Position numbers and translations under genes: made by a program
The notes under the pieces: model-generated
The model's input: the letters and a program-made list of their open reading frames with translations, nothing else
Database searches by the model: none
What the model was told of the DNA's origin: nothing
Part shown: positions 1 to 7,750 of the stretch, piece by piece
Numbering within the stretch: position 1 is the first letter of the stretch
How the letters are laid out: every line of letters starts with the position of its first letter
Source: Streptomyces cylindrosporus
Lineage (GTDB): Bacteria; Actinomycetota; Actinomycetes; Streptomycetales; Streptomycetaceae
Length of the DNA: 64,000 nt
Assembly: GCF_022698165.1 (NCBI RefSeq)
Contig: NZ_JALDAY010000006.1
Coordinates: 434,001-498,000, forward strand
Reading direction: 5' to 3'

Positions 1-387
1 GTCGGTCTTGGCCTTGCGCAGGGTGTCGGCTTGGGCTTTGCCCCGGCCCTCGGCGACGGCCTCCGCCAGGTTGGCGAAGACGACGGTCAGCCACAGCCAG
101 GCGCTGATCGCCCAGCCGAACCAGTCCCCCGGGTCCTTGAAGGAGAACACGGTGGTCAGCACGGACCCGATCCACACCACGAACATGACGGGCGACTTGA
201 CCATCACCCGCGGATCGAGCTTGCGGAACGCGTCCGGCAGCGACTTCAGCAGCTGCTTGGGGTCGAAGAGGCCCGCACCGACGCGGCCCTCGGGAGCCTT
301 GTGCCCGGTGGGTACGTCGCTGTGCGGCGCCCGGGTCGGAGTGGCTGTGGACATGGAGTCCTCTGACTTCTCTGTGCGGGTGGTCAT
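1..387 (-). CDS. kdpB: K+-transporting P-type ATPase subunit B (N-terminal part, cut by window edge)
   Basis: The first 129 codons of KdpB, the ATP-hydrolysing P-type subunit of the KdpFABC high-affinity potassium pump in the cell membrane. The start ATG at 387 overlaps the kdpA stop in an ATGA junction, so the two are translationally coupled. The visible part has a polar N-terminal tail, then the family-typical stretch FDPKQLLKSLPDAFRKLDPR and two hydrophobic segments (VMFVVWIGSVLTTVF and WLWLTVVFANLAEAVAEGRG), as in other KdpB proteins. An in-frame ATG at 353 is a possible shorter start. The phosphorylation domain lies outside the window. Identification rests on the fragment plus its position after kdpF and kdpA. 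Confidence 0.93.
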   Translation of the reverse strand, partial: MTTRTEKSEDSMSTATPTRAPHSDVPTGHKAPEGRVGAGLFDPKQLLKSLPDAFRKLDPRVMVKSPVMFVVWIGSVLTTVFSFKDPGDWFGWAISAWLWLTVVFANLAEAVAEGRGKAQADTLRKAKTD

Positions 388-2048
388 GACGCCAGCCCCT
401 CGGCCAGCGGACCCAGCGCCAGCGCCGGGAAGTAGGTCAGACCGGTGATGATCAGGATCGCGCCCACCAACAGGCCGGTGAACAGCGGCTTTTCGGTGCG
501 CAGGGTGCCCGCGGTGGCCGGCACCGGCTTCTGCTCGGCGAGCGAGCCGGCCAGCGCCAGCACGAACACCATCGGCAGGAAACGGCCCAGCAGCATCGCC
601 AGTCCGGTCATGGTGTTGAACCAGTCGGTGTTCGCGTTCAGACCGGCGAAGGCCGAACCGTTGTTGTTCGCCGCGGAGCTGAAGGCGTACAGCACCTCGG
701 AGAAGCCGTGCGCGCCGGAGTTCAGCATCGAGTGCGGCGGCGTCGGCAACGCCATGGAGGCGGCCGTGAAGATCAGCACCAGTGCCGGCGTGATCAGGAT
801 GTAGCAGGCGGCCAGCTTGATCTCGCGGGAGCCGATCTTCTTGCCCAGGTATTCGGGCGTACGGCCGACCATCAGACCGGCGATGAACACCGCGATGACC
901 GCCATGATCAGCATGCCGTAGAGGCCGGAGCCGGTACCGCCGGGCGCGATCTCGCCCAGCTGCATGCCCAGGATGGTGATGCCGCCGCCGAGCCCGGTGA
1001 ACGAGGAGTGGAACGAGTCCACCGCACCGGTCGAGGTGAGTGTGGTCGACACCGCGAAGATCGACGAGGAGCCGACGCCGAAGCGGACCTCCTTGCCCTC
1101 GTACGCCCCGCCCGCCGCCTGCAGCGCCGGGCCGTGGTGGGCGAACTCGGTCCACATCATCAGGGCGACGAAGCCGACCCAGATCGTGGCCATCGTGGCG
1201 AGGATCGCGTAACCCTGCTTGATCGAACCGACCATGACGCCGAACGTCCGGGTCAGCGAGAACGGGATGACCAGTAGCAGGAAGATCTCGAAGAGGTTCG
1301 TGAACGGGGTGGGGTTCTCGAAGGGGTGCGCGGAGTTGGCGTTGAAGTAGCCGCCGCCGTTGGTGCCGAACTCCTTGATGGCCTCCTGCGAGGCGACCGC
1401 GCCGCCGTTCCACTGCTGCGACCCACCCATGAACTGACCGACCTCGTGGATGCCGGAGAAGTTCTGGATGGCACCGCACGCGACCAGCACGATCGCGGCG
1501 ATCGCCGCGCCGGGCACCAGGATCCGCAGGGTGCCGCGCACCAGGTCGGACCAGAAGTTGCCCAGCTCGCCGGTGCGGGAGCGGGCGAACCCGCGCACCA
1601 GGGCCACGGCGACGGCGATGCCGACGGCCGCCGAGACGAAGTTCTGCACGGCCAGACCGGCGGTCTGCACGACGTGACCCATGGTCTGCTCGCCGTAGTA
1701 CGACTGCCAGTTGGTGTTGGTCACGAAGGACACGGCCGTGTTGAAGGACTGCGCCGGGTTGACCGAGTCGAAGCCCAGGGAGCCGGGCAGGATGCCCTGC
1801 AGCCGCTGGAGCAGGTAGAGGAACAGCACGCTGACAGCGGAGAAGGCGAGGACACCGCGCAGGTAGGCGGGCCAGGTCATCTCGGCGTCGGGGTTGGCAC
1901 CGATGCCCTTGTAGATCCACTTCTCTACCCGCCAGTGCTTGTCGGAGGAGTAGACCCTGGCCATGTAGTTGCCGAGAGGGATGTAGGCGAGCGCCAGCGC
2001 GCCTATGAGGGCGAGCAGCTGGAGGAAGCCTGCGAGTACGGGACCCAT
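384..2048 (-). CDS. kdpA: K+-transporting ATPase subunit A
   Basis: KdpA, 554 residues, the normal family length, is the channel-like K+-binding subunit of KdpFABC. It is a polytopic membrane protein with the four pseudo-repeats of the superfamily of K+ transporters. The filter-type loops are visible, for example VSFVTNTNWQSYYGE near residue 110, KEFGTNGGGYFNANSAHPFE near 225 and SSAANNNGSAFAGL near 455. The N-terminus (MGPVLAGFLQLLALIGALAL) is the usual first membrane helix, supporting the ATG at 2048. The gene follows kdpF by 8 bases and overlaps kdpB by 4, so kdpFAB form one leftward operon. The usual kdpC and the KdpD/KdpE sensor pair are not in the window and may lie beyond its left edge. 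Confidence 0.97.
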   Translation of the reverse strand: MGPVLAGFLQLLALIGALALAYIPLGNYMARVYSSDKHWRVEKWIYKGIGANPDAEMTWPAYLRGVLAFSAVSVLFLYLLQRLQGILPGSLGFDSVNPAQSFNTAVSFVTNTNWQSYYGEQTMGHVVQTAGLAVQNFVSAAVGIAVAVALVRGFARSRTGELGNFWSDLVRGTLRILVPGAAIAAIVLVACGAIQNFSGIHEVGQFMGGSQQWNGGAVASQEAIKEFGTNGGGYFNANSAHPFENPTPFTNLFEIFLLLVIPFSLTRTFGVMVGSIKQGYAILATMATIWVGFVALMMWTEFAHHGPALQAAGGAYEGKEVRFGVGSSSIFAVSTTLTSTGAVDSFHSSFTGLGGGITILGMQLGEIAPGGTGSGLYGMLIMAVIAVFIAGLMVGRTPEYLGKKIGSREIKLAACYILITPALVLIFTAASMALPTPPHSMLNSGAHGFSEVLYAFSSAANNNGSAFAGLNANTDWFNTMTGLAMLLGRFLPMVFVLALAGSLAEQKPVPATAGTLRTEKPLFTGLLVGAILIITGLTYFPALALGPLAEGLAS

Positions 2049-2056
2049 GTCGTGGC

Positions 2057-2146
2057 TCAGAACCTCTCCGGGAAGATCAGGGCGAGGACGAGATAGCCCA
2101 GCAGGGCGACGGCCACGACAAGGCCGACGATGTTCTCGGCGGTCAC
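2057..2146 (-). CDS. kdpF: KdpF, small membrane subunit of the K+ pump
   Basis: A 29-residue single-helix peptide, starting GTG and reading VTAENIVGLVVAVALLGYLV and then ending LALIFPERF. This matches KdpF, the small lipid-like subunit that stabilises the KdpABC complex. The hydrophobic core and the terminal FPE(R/K)F signature are family hallmarks, and the position directly upstream of kdpA is the expected one. The GTG start overlaps the stop codon of the microprotein upstream (GTGA), which suggests coupled translation. It is too short for many gene finders. Confidence 0.9.
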   Translation of the reverse strand: MTAENIVGLVVAVALLGYLVLALIFPERF

Positions 2147-2226
2147 AGCTTCGTCACCCCCTTGGCGACTAGAGCCACCAGCGCGAAACCCGCGATCACG
2201 GTGACGACGAAGGCCAGATCGGCCAT
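2143..2226 (-). CDS. 27-residue membrane microprotein heading the kdp operon
   Basis: A short frame from ATG at 2226 to TGA at 2143 encodes MADLAFVVTVIAGFALVALV then AKGVTKL: one predicted transmembrane helix with a basic C-terminal end. A good ribosome site (CCAGGAG) lies 7 bases upstream, and its stop codon overlaps the kdpF GTG in a GTGA junction. These two features argue that it is really translated and couples kdpF expression. I do not recognise a named family. It could be a second small pump subunit, a paralogue of KdpF, or a leader peptide. Supported by start context and spacing rather than homology. Confidence 0.65.
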   Translation of the reverse strand: MADLAFVVTVIAGFALVALVAKGVTKL

Positions 2227-2401
2227 CGCGAACTCCTGGAGTGAGGTTCGGTTGAATCGGACGGTTCGAGGAAACAGCCCTCGCGGCCGGAGATGAGCGC
2301 CGTTGACGGGTCCCATACGGCGGCCCGCACGGCTTTGACGGGACTCTTACGGCCCCGCCCCGCACCGGTGAGTACGGCGCCGGGACCAGCGGTGACCTGG
2401 T
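2227..2401. promoter_or_regulatory. Probable kdp promoter/leader region
   Basis: Non-coding stretch upstream of the leftward kdp operon. By position it should hold the K+-responsive promoter and any KdpE site, but I cannot point to a convincing -35/-10 pair or direct repeat. The sequence is GC-rich with several CCG/CGG runs. Confidence 0.35.
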
Positions 2402-2580
2402 TCACAGCAGCCGGAACCGGAGCCGGCAGATCGCCGCGTCGATCTCAGCCCCCGCCACACGCTGCGGCTGGGTCTCCGCGATCAGTACCGTGACGCGCGT
2501 GCCCGGCTCGGCGGCGGACACCTCCCGCACGTACGCGGCGATCGCCCGGCCCACGCTGCGCCGCCCGACCTTGACGCTGT
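2402..2580 (-). pseudogene. C-terminal relic of an APC-type permease
   Basis: The minus-strand frame ending at the TGA at 2404-2402 reads AIAAYVREVSAAEPGTRVTV, then LIAETQPQR, then a junction, then AEIDAAICRLRFRLL. This resembles the cytoplasmic tail of actinobacterial amino acid/K+ permeases, where a Y-x-R-E...PG..VTVLI.E strand is followed about 20 residues later by a (T)DA.ICRLRFRL end. Here the middle is missing, and upstream the frame dissolves into shadow sequence of the antiporter gene. I read it as the tail of a deleted permease gene. The family assignment is from memory of the motif, hence moderate confidence. Confidence 0.45.
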
Positions 2581-2678
2581 CTTGACGTGGCCCGGCCCGA
2601 TAGGGTGAGAACCGGTGTGCCGGGAAGTCTGGTCGGCCGGGGACCACGGCGGTTCTCCGTAAGCCCCAGGGGGACGGC

Positions 2679-4253
2679 ATGCGCAGCGTCGGTACGGTTC
2701 TCGCCCTCGTGGTCCTCGCCACGCTGGTCGCCACCTTCGCGCGCCGGTGGCGCATTCCCGCCCCTTCCCTGCTCGTGGTCGCCGGTCTCGCGGTGGCCCT
2801 GCTGCCGGGCACCCCGCAGATCGAGATCAGCCCCGAGATCATCGGCCTGGTCGTGCTGCCGCCACTGCTGTACGCGAGCGCGGAGGAGATGCCGTGGCGT
2901 GAGCTGCGCGCGGTGTGGAAGCCGGTCGGCATCCTCGCCATCGGGCTGGTGCTCGCCTCCGCTGCGGCCGTCGGCGCGGTGGCGGCCCTGGTGACCCCGC
3001 TGTCCTGGGAGATGGCGTTCGTACTGGGCGCGGTGCTCGCCAGCACCGACCCGGTGGCCGTCACCGCACTGGGCCGGCGGCTGGCGCTGCCGCCCAGGGT
3101 CCAGGTGCTGGTGCAGGCCGAGAGCCTGTTCAACGACGCGACCTCGCTGGTGCTGGTCAGGGTCGCGGCCGGCATCGCGGTTGCCTCCGCCGCCGCGAAC
3201 TGGGGTGCGGCGGGCGGGGAGTTCCTGGTGCTCGCGGGCGGTGGCACGGTGATCGGGGCCGCGGTGGCCGCGGCGATCGCCCTGATCCGGCGGCGCACCG
3301 AGGACCCGGTCCTGGAGACGGTGATCGCCCTGGTCACCCCGTACGCCGCCTATCTATTGGCGGAGGCCGCGCACACCTCCGGAGTGACGTCGTGCGTGGT
3401 GGCGGGCGTGGTCCTCGGCGGCCGGGGGGACCGGCTCACCAACGCCCGCATCCGGCTGCAGTTGCACGCCGTGTACGGCACGGTCGTCTTCCTGCTGGAG
3501 AGCGTCGTGTTCAGCCTGATCGGGCTGGCCCTGCCCACGCAGGTGCGGGCGCTGGCCGACGGCGACCGGGCATGGCCGCTGTACGCCCTGGCGGTCGCCG
3601 GCACGCTCGTCGCCGTACGACTGCTGTGGCTCGCGCCGCTGTCGGCCGTCGTGCAGCGCAAGGGCGGGATCAGCCGCCTGAACTGGCGGATACCGATGGT
3701 GCTGACCTGGGCGGGCACCCGCGGGGTGATGCCGCTGGCCGCCGCCCTGTCCATCCCCGAGGTCACCAAGGACGGCACCCCGCTCACCGACCGCCCCCTC
3801 GTCCTGGTCCTGACCACCTCGGTCGTGGTCGTCACCCTCGTCGTGCAGGGCTTCACCCTGGCCCCGGTCGTCCGCGCCTCCGGCATCGCGCTGGAGCCCG
3901 CCCACACCGCGCGCGAGGAGGCCGAGGCCCGCTCCCACCTCGCCCACGCCGGGCTCGCCCGCCTGGAGGAACTCGCCGAGCTGGAGGCCGCACCGGACGT
4001 CGTCCTCGACCGCCTGCGCCGCGGCCTGACCGCCCGCCTCGACGACGCCCGCGACCGCCTCACGGAACAGAACGGCACCGCGACCGCCACCGAGTCGGCC
4101 GACCTCGTCTACCGCCAGCTCCGCCGCGATCTGATCACCGTCGAGACCATCGAACTCCAACGCCTCTACGACACCCACACCATCAGCGACACCACCCGCC
4201 GCCGGCTGCAGCGCTCGCTCGACCTGGAGGAGGCCCGCCTGTCGGACTCCTGA
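2679..4253 (+). CDS. Na+/H+ antiporter, CPA1/NhaP type
   Basis: A 524-residue cation:proton antiporter. About twelve hydrophobic segments span residues 1-395, and a soluble, charged, helical tail of roughly 125 residues follows (residues 400-524). Family signatures are the ASTDPVAVTALG stretch near residue 122 and the ESLFNDATSLVL stretch near residue 148, which carry the ion-binding acidic residues in membrane helices; GTRGVMPLAAALSIPE lies near residue 346. It exchanges cytoplasmic Na+ (or K+) for external H+. The ATG at 2679 has GGGGGA 7 bases upstream. It stands alone on the plus strand, divergent from the kdp operon. Ion preference cannot be read from sequence. Confidence 0.92.
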   Translation: MRSVGTVLALVVLATLVATFARRWRIPAPSLLVVAGLAVALLPGTPQIEISPEIIGLVVLPPLLYASAEEMPWRELRAVWKPVGILAIGLVLASAAAVGAVAALVTPLSWEMAFVLGAVLASTDPVAVTALGRRLALPPRVQVLVQAESLFNDATSLVLVRVAAGIAVASAAANWGAAGGEFLVLAGGGTVIGAAVAAAIALIRRRTEDPVLETVIALVTPYAAYLLAEAAHTSGVTSCVVAGVVLGGRGDRLTNARIRLQLHAVYGTVVFLLESVVFSLIGLALPTQVRALADGDRAWPLYALAVAGTLVAVRLLWLAPLSAVVQRKGGISRLNWRIPMVLTWAGTRGVMPLAAALSIPEVTKDGTPLTDRPLVLVLTTSVVVVTLVVQGFTLAPVVRASGIALEPAHTAREEAEARSHLAHAGLARLEELAELEAAPDVVLDRLRRGLTARLDDARDRLTEQNGTATATESADLVYRQLRRDLITVETIELQRLYDTHTISDTTRRRLQRSLDLEEARLSDS

Positions 4254-4311
4254 CGGAACCCGGCGCACCCGGGCCGCAGTCCGAGCAGGTCAGCAACGCG
4301 GCCGGCGCCGG

Positions 4312-5286
4312 TTACCACCGCCCGGGCGCCGTCCCCGCAACCGCCTTGGACGCCCTGCCGTCCACCCCCACCGGCACGTCCCCGGTCAGCATCACCCGGT
4401 GCATGATCCGCGGGAAGTCGAGGTGGGCGTTGTCGCCGGGGGCGAGGTGGATGGTGGCGCGGTTGTCCCAGAAGGCCACGCTGCCGGGCTCCCAGCGGAA
4501 ACGGACCGTGTACTCGGGCCGGGTCGCCTGCTCGAGGAGCATGTCGAGGATCGCGCGGCTCTCCGGCCGGGAGAGGCCGGCGATCTGTTCGACGTAGTAG
4601 CCGTTGACGAACAGCACCCGCTCCCCCGTCTCCGGGTGGACGCGGACCAGCGGGTGCACGGAGGCGACCTGGTGGTCCAGCAGGTGGCGCAGATAGGAGT
4701 CGTCGCCGGGGCGCGGCTGGTAGCCGACGCCGAGACGGTGCTCGGCGCGCAGTCCGTCGACGAACTCCCGTACCGGCACGGACAGTCCGGCGTACGCGGC
4801 CGCCAGGTTGGACCAGGTCGTGTCGCCCCCGTACGGCGGTACGGTCTCGGCGCGCAGGATCGTCGCGGCCGGCGGGTCGATGCGCGCGCCGTGGTCGCAG
4901 TGCCACCCGCGCAGCAGCGTGTGCCGGCGGCGCTGCAACCACTCCTCGTGCTCCATGCCGAACTTCCCACCCAGTTCCAGCCGGTCGGCGGTCGTCTCCA
5001 CCTCGGGGAAGTCCGGCGGCGAGGCGCTCCCCCGCTTGCCCAGCACGACCGGCTCGCCGAACCGGCGCGCGAAGGCCACATGCCCGGCGTGGTCCAGCCG
5101 CTGCCCACGGAAGAACACCACCTTCCAGCGCAGCACGGCCGCCCGGATCGCGGCGACCTGGGCGTCGTCGAGGCCGGCGGCCAGATCGACGCCCGTGACC
5201 TCGGCCCCGATGTGTCCGGCGACCGGTCGCACCTCGATCCCGGCGCCCTGCTCGATCCCCGCCGCCCTGTCCCGGTCCGTCGTCAT
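4312..5286 (-). CDS. TauD/TfdA-family Fe(II)/2-oxoglutarate dioxygenase
   Basis: A 324-residue non-haem iron oxygenase. The iron ligands are visible: the W-H-C-D motif (LRGWHCDHGA, near residue 127) gives His and Asp, and FPRIMHRVML near residue 290 gives the distal His, followed within about 10 residues by the family's conserved basic region. WEPGSVAFWDNRATIHLAPG is the typical C-terminal TauD block. Such enzymes hydroxylate sulfonates, phenoxyacids or small amino-acid-like substrates and release succinate and CO2. No sulfonate transporter or other substrate clue lies nearby. The start has GGAGGG 5 bases upstream. It converges with the antiporter gene. Confidence 0.9.
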   Translation of the reverse strand: MTTDRDRAAGIEQGAGIEVRPVAGHIGAEVTGVDLAAGLDDAQVAAIRAAVLRWKVVFFRGQRLDHAGHVAFARRFGEPVVLGKRGSASPPDFPEVETTADRLELGGKFGMEHEEWLQRRRHTLLRGWHCDHGARIDPPAATILRAETVPPYGGDTTWSNLAAAYAGLSVPVREFVDGLRAEHRLGVGYQPRPGDDSYLRHLLDHQVASVHPLVRVHPETGERVLFVNGYYVEQIAGLSRPESRAILDMLLEQATRPEYTVRFRWEPGSVAFWDNRATIHLAPGDNAHLDFPRIMHRVMLTGDVPVGVDGRASKAVAGTAPGRW

Positions 5287-5397
5287 GCACGCCCTCCAGC
5301 AGCCGTCAGTCGCGAGCCGTGACTCGTGACTCGTCCACTCCGTTCCACGAAGATCGTGACAGTGTTCGCGAGCCCTGGCGACAGGGCCTCACAACTC

Positions 5398-5943
5398 TCA
5401 GGCCCGCGGCGCGCGTACAGGCTTCGGTGCGGTACGGCGGTGAACGGGGCCGCCGGGCGTATACCAGCCCGCCTTCTTGCGCACGGCCGGTGACGGGTCC
5501 TCGTCGCGGGCGCGCTCCAGGGCGGCGAGGGCCTGCGGGTCGGTGTGCACCCAGAGTCCGACGAGTTCGACCGCCCGGGTCCTGACCTGCGGGTCCGGGT
5601 CGTCGTGCAGGATTCGGATCGCGCGCTCCTCGATCACGGCACGGTCGGGACGGCACGCGTCGGCGTCCGGCTTGCAGCGGTCGCAGGACAGGGCGTGCAG
5701 CGCGGCCACCCGTACCCCGGGGTCGGGGTCGTCGACCATGGCGATCAGGTCGTCCACCGCCTCGGGGACGAGGAGTTGGTCCAGCAGCCGGCAACACTCC
5801 TCCCGCACCTTCGGCACCGAGTGCGCGAGCCCGCGGCGGATGTCCGGTACGGCCTGCGTGCCGCGTCGCACGAGTTCGCGGAAGGCGGCCGGGCGGCGCG
5901 GCTCGCTGCCCAGCGCGTCGACCAGGGATTCGTTCGTCGGCAT
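5398..5943 (-). CDS. HEAT-repeat protein
   Basis: A soluble 181-residue protein of repeated helical pairs of about 30 residues, each built on the pattern DP(D/S)P.VR..A...L (LAHSVPKVREECCRLLDQLL, VDDPDPGVRVAALHALSC, DDPDPQVRTRAVELVGLW, DEDPSPAVRKKAGWY). This is the HEAT/PBS-lyase-like repeat used as a protein-binding scaffold. A Cys-rich insert, CDRCKPDADAC near residues 88-98, could bind metal. The tail (residues 165-181) is basic and Pro-rich. The start ATG follows GGGAGG by 5 bases. No partner gene is evident and its job is unknown. Confidence 0.8.
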   Translation of the reverse strand: MPTNESLVDALGSEPRRPAAFRELVRRGTQAVPDIRRGLAHSVPKVREECCRLLDQLLVPEAVDDLIAMVDDPDPGVRVAALHALSCDRCKPDADACRPDRAVIEERAIRILHDDPDPQVRTRAVELVGLWVHTDPQALAALERARDEDPSPAVRKKAGWYTPGGPVHRRTAPKPVRAPRA

Positions 5944-6030
5944 CGGATCCTCCCGTCGACCGGTCCGACGAGACGAGTGTGTGCGCCCGGCCCCCTCGGC
6001 CTCAAACCCTTTTGCGGCGGGACGCGTTCG

Positions 6031-7581
6031 TTACAGCGTGAACTCCCGTATCACCGTGTTCCGGAACACCGCCGTTCCGTCGATCGTGAACAGCGCGAGC
6101 CCGGTGTCGATCAGGTACGGGAACGCCTCCGAGGAGTGCACGTACCGGCCGTCGTCGACGAACATCTCCACGCTCGTACGGTCCACGAGGATGCGCAGCT
6201 TCACCGTGCCCGCGGACCGGTCGAACGGGCTGTGGCTCTCCTGGCGGTCCCCGCTGGTGTCGGGGCCCACGGTGGTGCGGCGGTTGAGGAAGGCGTAGTC
6301 GCCGTAGACGCCCGCGTCGATGTGCCGGCCGCCGTCGGGTGAACGGCGCAACTGCACTCCGGCGCCGGTGAGTCGGTCCCAGGTGATCTCGGTGCTCACC
6401 TCGTAGGAGATGCCGGTGTAGTTCAGCACGCGGGTGCCGTCGACAGTCAGGTCGCCGAGGTCCACGGTCCGCGAGACGTACGAGTCGAGCGCGGCGATCG
6501 GCCGCGAGGCAAGGTAGTAGGCGCCGGAGGAGGCGCGCTTCAGTCCGACCTCGCGGACGATCGAGTCGGTGCCGTTGAAGCCGTCGCAGTCGATGGTGGG
6601 GGTGGTGTTCGCGTAGGCCCAGTTGTTCAGCCAGCCGAGGGCGTAGCGGGCCGTCGGGTCGAGGGCGCCACCGGCATCGCGCTTCTCGAAGGTGACGGCG
6701 CCGTACCAGTCCCAGCCGTGGTCGAGCCATTGGGGGTCGGTGGAGTCGGCGGTGAAGGCGGTGCCGTCGAAGGAGCCGGTCCAGTACGCGTACGTGTTGG
6801 GCTGTCCGGACGAGCGGCCGTCGGCGCTGGCGCCCAGCACCCACTTGGCGGTGCCGTCGTCGGCGGTGAGGCGGAACAGGTCGGGGCACTCCAGGACACC
6901 GATGCCGTCCTTGACGAAACCGCCCGTGTAGGCCCAGGACTTGAGGTCCGCCGAGCGGTAGAAGCCGATCTTGTTGTTCTCCGCGAGCGCCATGACCCAC
7001 TGGTTTCGGTCCTCGTCCCGGATGACCTTGGGGTCGCGGAAGTCGGCCACGCCCGGGTTGGGCAGGACGGGATCGGTGCCGTGGTTCGCAAACGTACGGC
7101 CGCCGTCCGTGGAGTAGTACAGGAACTGCTCCTGGTGGTCGGTGCCGCCGCCCGGCGACATGGTGACCAGGACGACCACCGCGCCCGCCCCGAAGCCCGC
7201 GGTGTTGCCGGTGTCGACCACCGCCGAGCCCGACCAGACGTCCCCGTTGGACGTGGTGTCCTTCGGCACCGCGACCCCGCGATCGGTGAAGGAGACCAGG
7301 TCGCCGCTGGTGGCCAGGCGCCACGCGGTGCCGACGGCGCCGCTGAAGTAGTCGGCGTTGTAGAGGTAGTAGTAGTGGTACTCGCCGTCGATCCAGACCG
7401 GCCGCTGCGGGTCGTTCTTCCAGGCGTCCGGGACCGTGAAGTGGTAGCCGGCCCGGTAGCTCGCGCACCCCGGAGCCTTGGCCCCCTTGGGTTTGGCGGC
7501 GGCCGGCGCCGCGGGCAGCAGTGCGGCGGCGGTGCCGGCGCCCGTACCGGCCAGCAAGGCTCTCCTGGACATCCCACGCAT
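6031..7581 (-). CDS. Tat-secreted GH32 fructan hydrolase (levanase/inulinase-like)
   Basis: A 516-residue exported glycoside hydrolase of family 32. The N-terminus has a twin-arginine signal (MSRRALLAG, then an Ala-rich core and an APAAA cleavage region). The catalytic blocks follow: the nucleophile region WKNDPQRPVW near residue 55 (family WxNDPNG), FRDPK near 180 as the transition-state stabilising R-D-P block, and GVLECPDLFRL near 233 with the acid/base Glu. A C-terminal beta-sandwich with a DRTSVEMFVDDG block follows. It should hydrolyse levan, inulin or sucrose outside the cell. It is divergent from the sugar transporter genes, with operator-like palindromes between, so the two arms are probably co-regulated. 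GTG at 7584 is an alternative start. Confidence 0.92.
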   Translation of the reverse strand: MRGMSRRALLAGTGAGTAAALLPAAPAAAKPKGAKAPGCASYRAGYHFTVPDAWKNDPQRPVWIDGEYHYYYLYNADYFSGAVGTAWRLATSGDLVSFTDRGVAVPKDTTSNGDVWSGSAVVDTGNTAGFGAGAVVVLVTMSPGGGTDHQEQFLYYSTDGGRTFANHGTDPVLPNPGVADFRDPKVIRDEDRNQWVMALAENNKIGFYRSADLKSWAYTGGFVKDGIGVLECPDLFRLTADDGTAKWVLGASADGRSSGQPNTYAYWTGSFDGTAFTADSTDPQWLDHGWDWYGAVTFEKRDAGGALDPTARYALGWLNNWAYANTTPTIDCDGFNGTDSIVREVGLKRASSGAYYLASRPIAALDSYVSRTVDLGDLTVDGTRVLNYTGISYEVSTEITWDRLTGAGVQLRRSPDGGRHIDAGVYGDYAFLNRRTTVGPDTSGDRQESHSPFDRSAGTVKLRILVDRTSVEMFVDDGRYVHSSEAFPYLIDTGLALFTIDGTAVFRNTVIREFTL

Positions 7582-7643
7582 CACTCTTCGTTCCTCTCGT
7601 CGTCGAGCTGAGAACGGCGGCTCATGTGATGCAGGACTGTGCG

Positions 7644-7750
7644 ACCTAACTCGTTAAAGGTCAAGGGGTGCACGACCCTTGACACCCCCACCTCCCGCTC
7701 CCCATCATCTCGGGCATCAACCCTGATCTAACACGAGTTAGGCACGCTGG
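7644..7750. promoter_or_regulatory. Divergent fructan promoters with two LacI-type operator candidates
   Basis: Two related palindromic elements sit in the 169-bp divergent gap. O1 is CCTAACTCGTTA at 7645-7656; O2 is TAACACGAGTTAGG at 7729-7742, whose complement CCTAACTCGTGTTA repeats O1 with two extra bases. Between them lies a perfect inverted repeat, GTCAAGGG-N8-CCCTTGAC (7660-7683), which supplies a TTGACA -35 for the plus strand (7679-7684, followed 18 bp on by CATCAT) and a mirror TTGACC for the minus strand. O1 would block the minus promoter spacer, and O2 lies between the plus promoter and the binding-protein start. The LacI protein encoded at 12388-13470 is the obvious candidate ligand. 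Confidence 0.6.

Noticed and set aside
1326..2096. A 256-residue plus-strand gene opposite kdpA
   Set aside because: It is antisense to kdpA and kdpF, both fully supported, with shadow-type composition.
4259..4273. Terminator between the antiporter and dioxygenase genes
   Set aside because: The stem CCCGG/CCGGG is only five base pairs and could easily be chance at this GC content.
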